64,000 nucleotides of DNA. Origin: Crossaster papposus. Lineage: Eukaryota > Echinodermata > Asteroidea > Velatida > Solasteridae. Of this stretch, positions 63,915 to 64,000 are shown piece by piece. Under the pieces are notes generated by a model. That model was not told the origin of the DNA. It saw only the letters and a program-made list of their open reading frames with translations, and did not search any database. Location of the stretch: positions 558,001-622,000 of the forward strand of contig JBAIAA010000697.1 of NCBI GenBank assembly GCA_037893245.1, written 5' to 3'. Made by a program: the position numbers and the translations under genes. Positions within the stretch are counted from its first letter, which is position 1, and the number at the start of each line of letters is the position of its first letter.

Positions 63915-64000
63915 CTTGTTGCGCTCCCGGAGCTCATATTAAATGCATAATAAATCCTAAAACAATTATACACAGGACCCCACACCTTCAATACAATCAA

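Overview
The window is animal nuclear DNA: AT-rich, intron-like, crowded with fold-back elements, tandem repeats and decayed transposons, with no prokaryotic gene packing. The dispersed repeats (tRNA-Thr-like heads, 'cataaaagcctgctaag' and 'aatttcatagagctgctaagca' terminal inverted repeats) and the discoidin-type gene suggest a marine invertebrate, possibly an echinoderm. That lineage guess rests on memory of repeat style and is weak.

One host gene can be modelled on the + strand. It has a TATA/CRE/CCAAT promoter near 12.75-12.99 kb, a signal-peptide exon at 13313-13358, a cysteine-bearing exon at 24410-24658, and three exons (56689-56827, 57941-58115, 58806-58947) that together encode one complete F5/8C (discoidin) domain. 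Splice phases agree at every junction (1-1-2-0, exit phase 1), so the gene continues beyond the window or beyond what I can recognise. Intron 1 (about 11 kb) holds fold-back elements, a GGTCTC/GGTCGCCTC minisatellite (two expansions), a degenerate BRCT/IQ-like repeat gene and a 2.7 kb + 1.8 kb tandem duplication. Intron 2 (about 32 kb) is mostly one giant insertion.

That insertion, about 24780-56152, is a Polinton/Maverick, a virus-like self-synthesising transposon. It has roughly 275-300 bp terminal inverted repeats and a TAACCC (or AACCC) target duplication. Its genes are protein-primed-type DNA polymerase B, an rve integrase, an FtsK/HerA-like packaging ATPase, a double-jelly-roll major capsid protein, penton-like minor capsid protein (two tandem copies) and several conserved small virion or membrane proteins. 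The integrase, ATPase, one penton gene and small proteins are open; the capsid, PolB and three other genes are broken by stops, frameshifts or insertions. I did not find the usual adenain-type protease. Most Polinton genes start at an A/T-rich TAAA(A)ATG-like motif, and A-tract/stem/T-tract hairpins sit at gene ends.

The Polinton is itself a nest. An 8.1 kb Ngaro-type tyrosine-recombinase retrotransposon (SGNH hydrolase, gag, RT/RNase H, YR; minus strand) splits the second penton copy. A 2.1 kb TIR transposon sits in the Ngaro, and two interleaved fold-back elements sit in that. A 1.46 kb TIR element with a 9-bp target duplication and a RecQ-helicase-like fragment splits polB, a 0.3 kb insert splits it again, and a 6 kb composite insertion with 98-bp satellites lies near the right end. 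Without these insertions the Polinton would be about 15.6 kb, a normal size.

Right of the discoidin exons are a truncated CR1/L2-like LINE (59.0-60.4 kb), a 1.5-1.7 kb tandem duplication ending in tRNA-like modules (60.4-63.6 kb) and a small fold-back element at the window edge. Left of the promoter (1-12.7 kb) are dispersed repeats, a degenerate cysteine-rich repeat gene (3.6-5.0 kb) and a GC-rich regulatory-looking patch (10.18-10.38 kb). I found no other intact gene.
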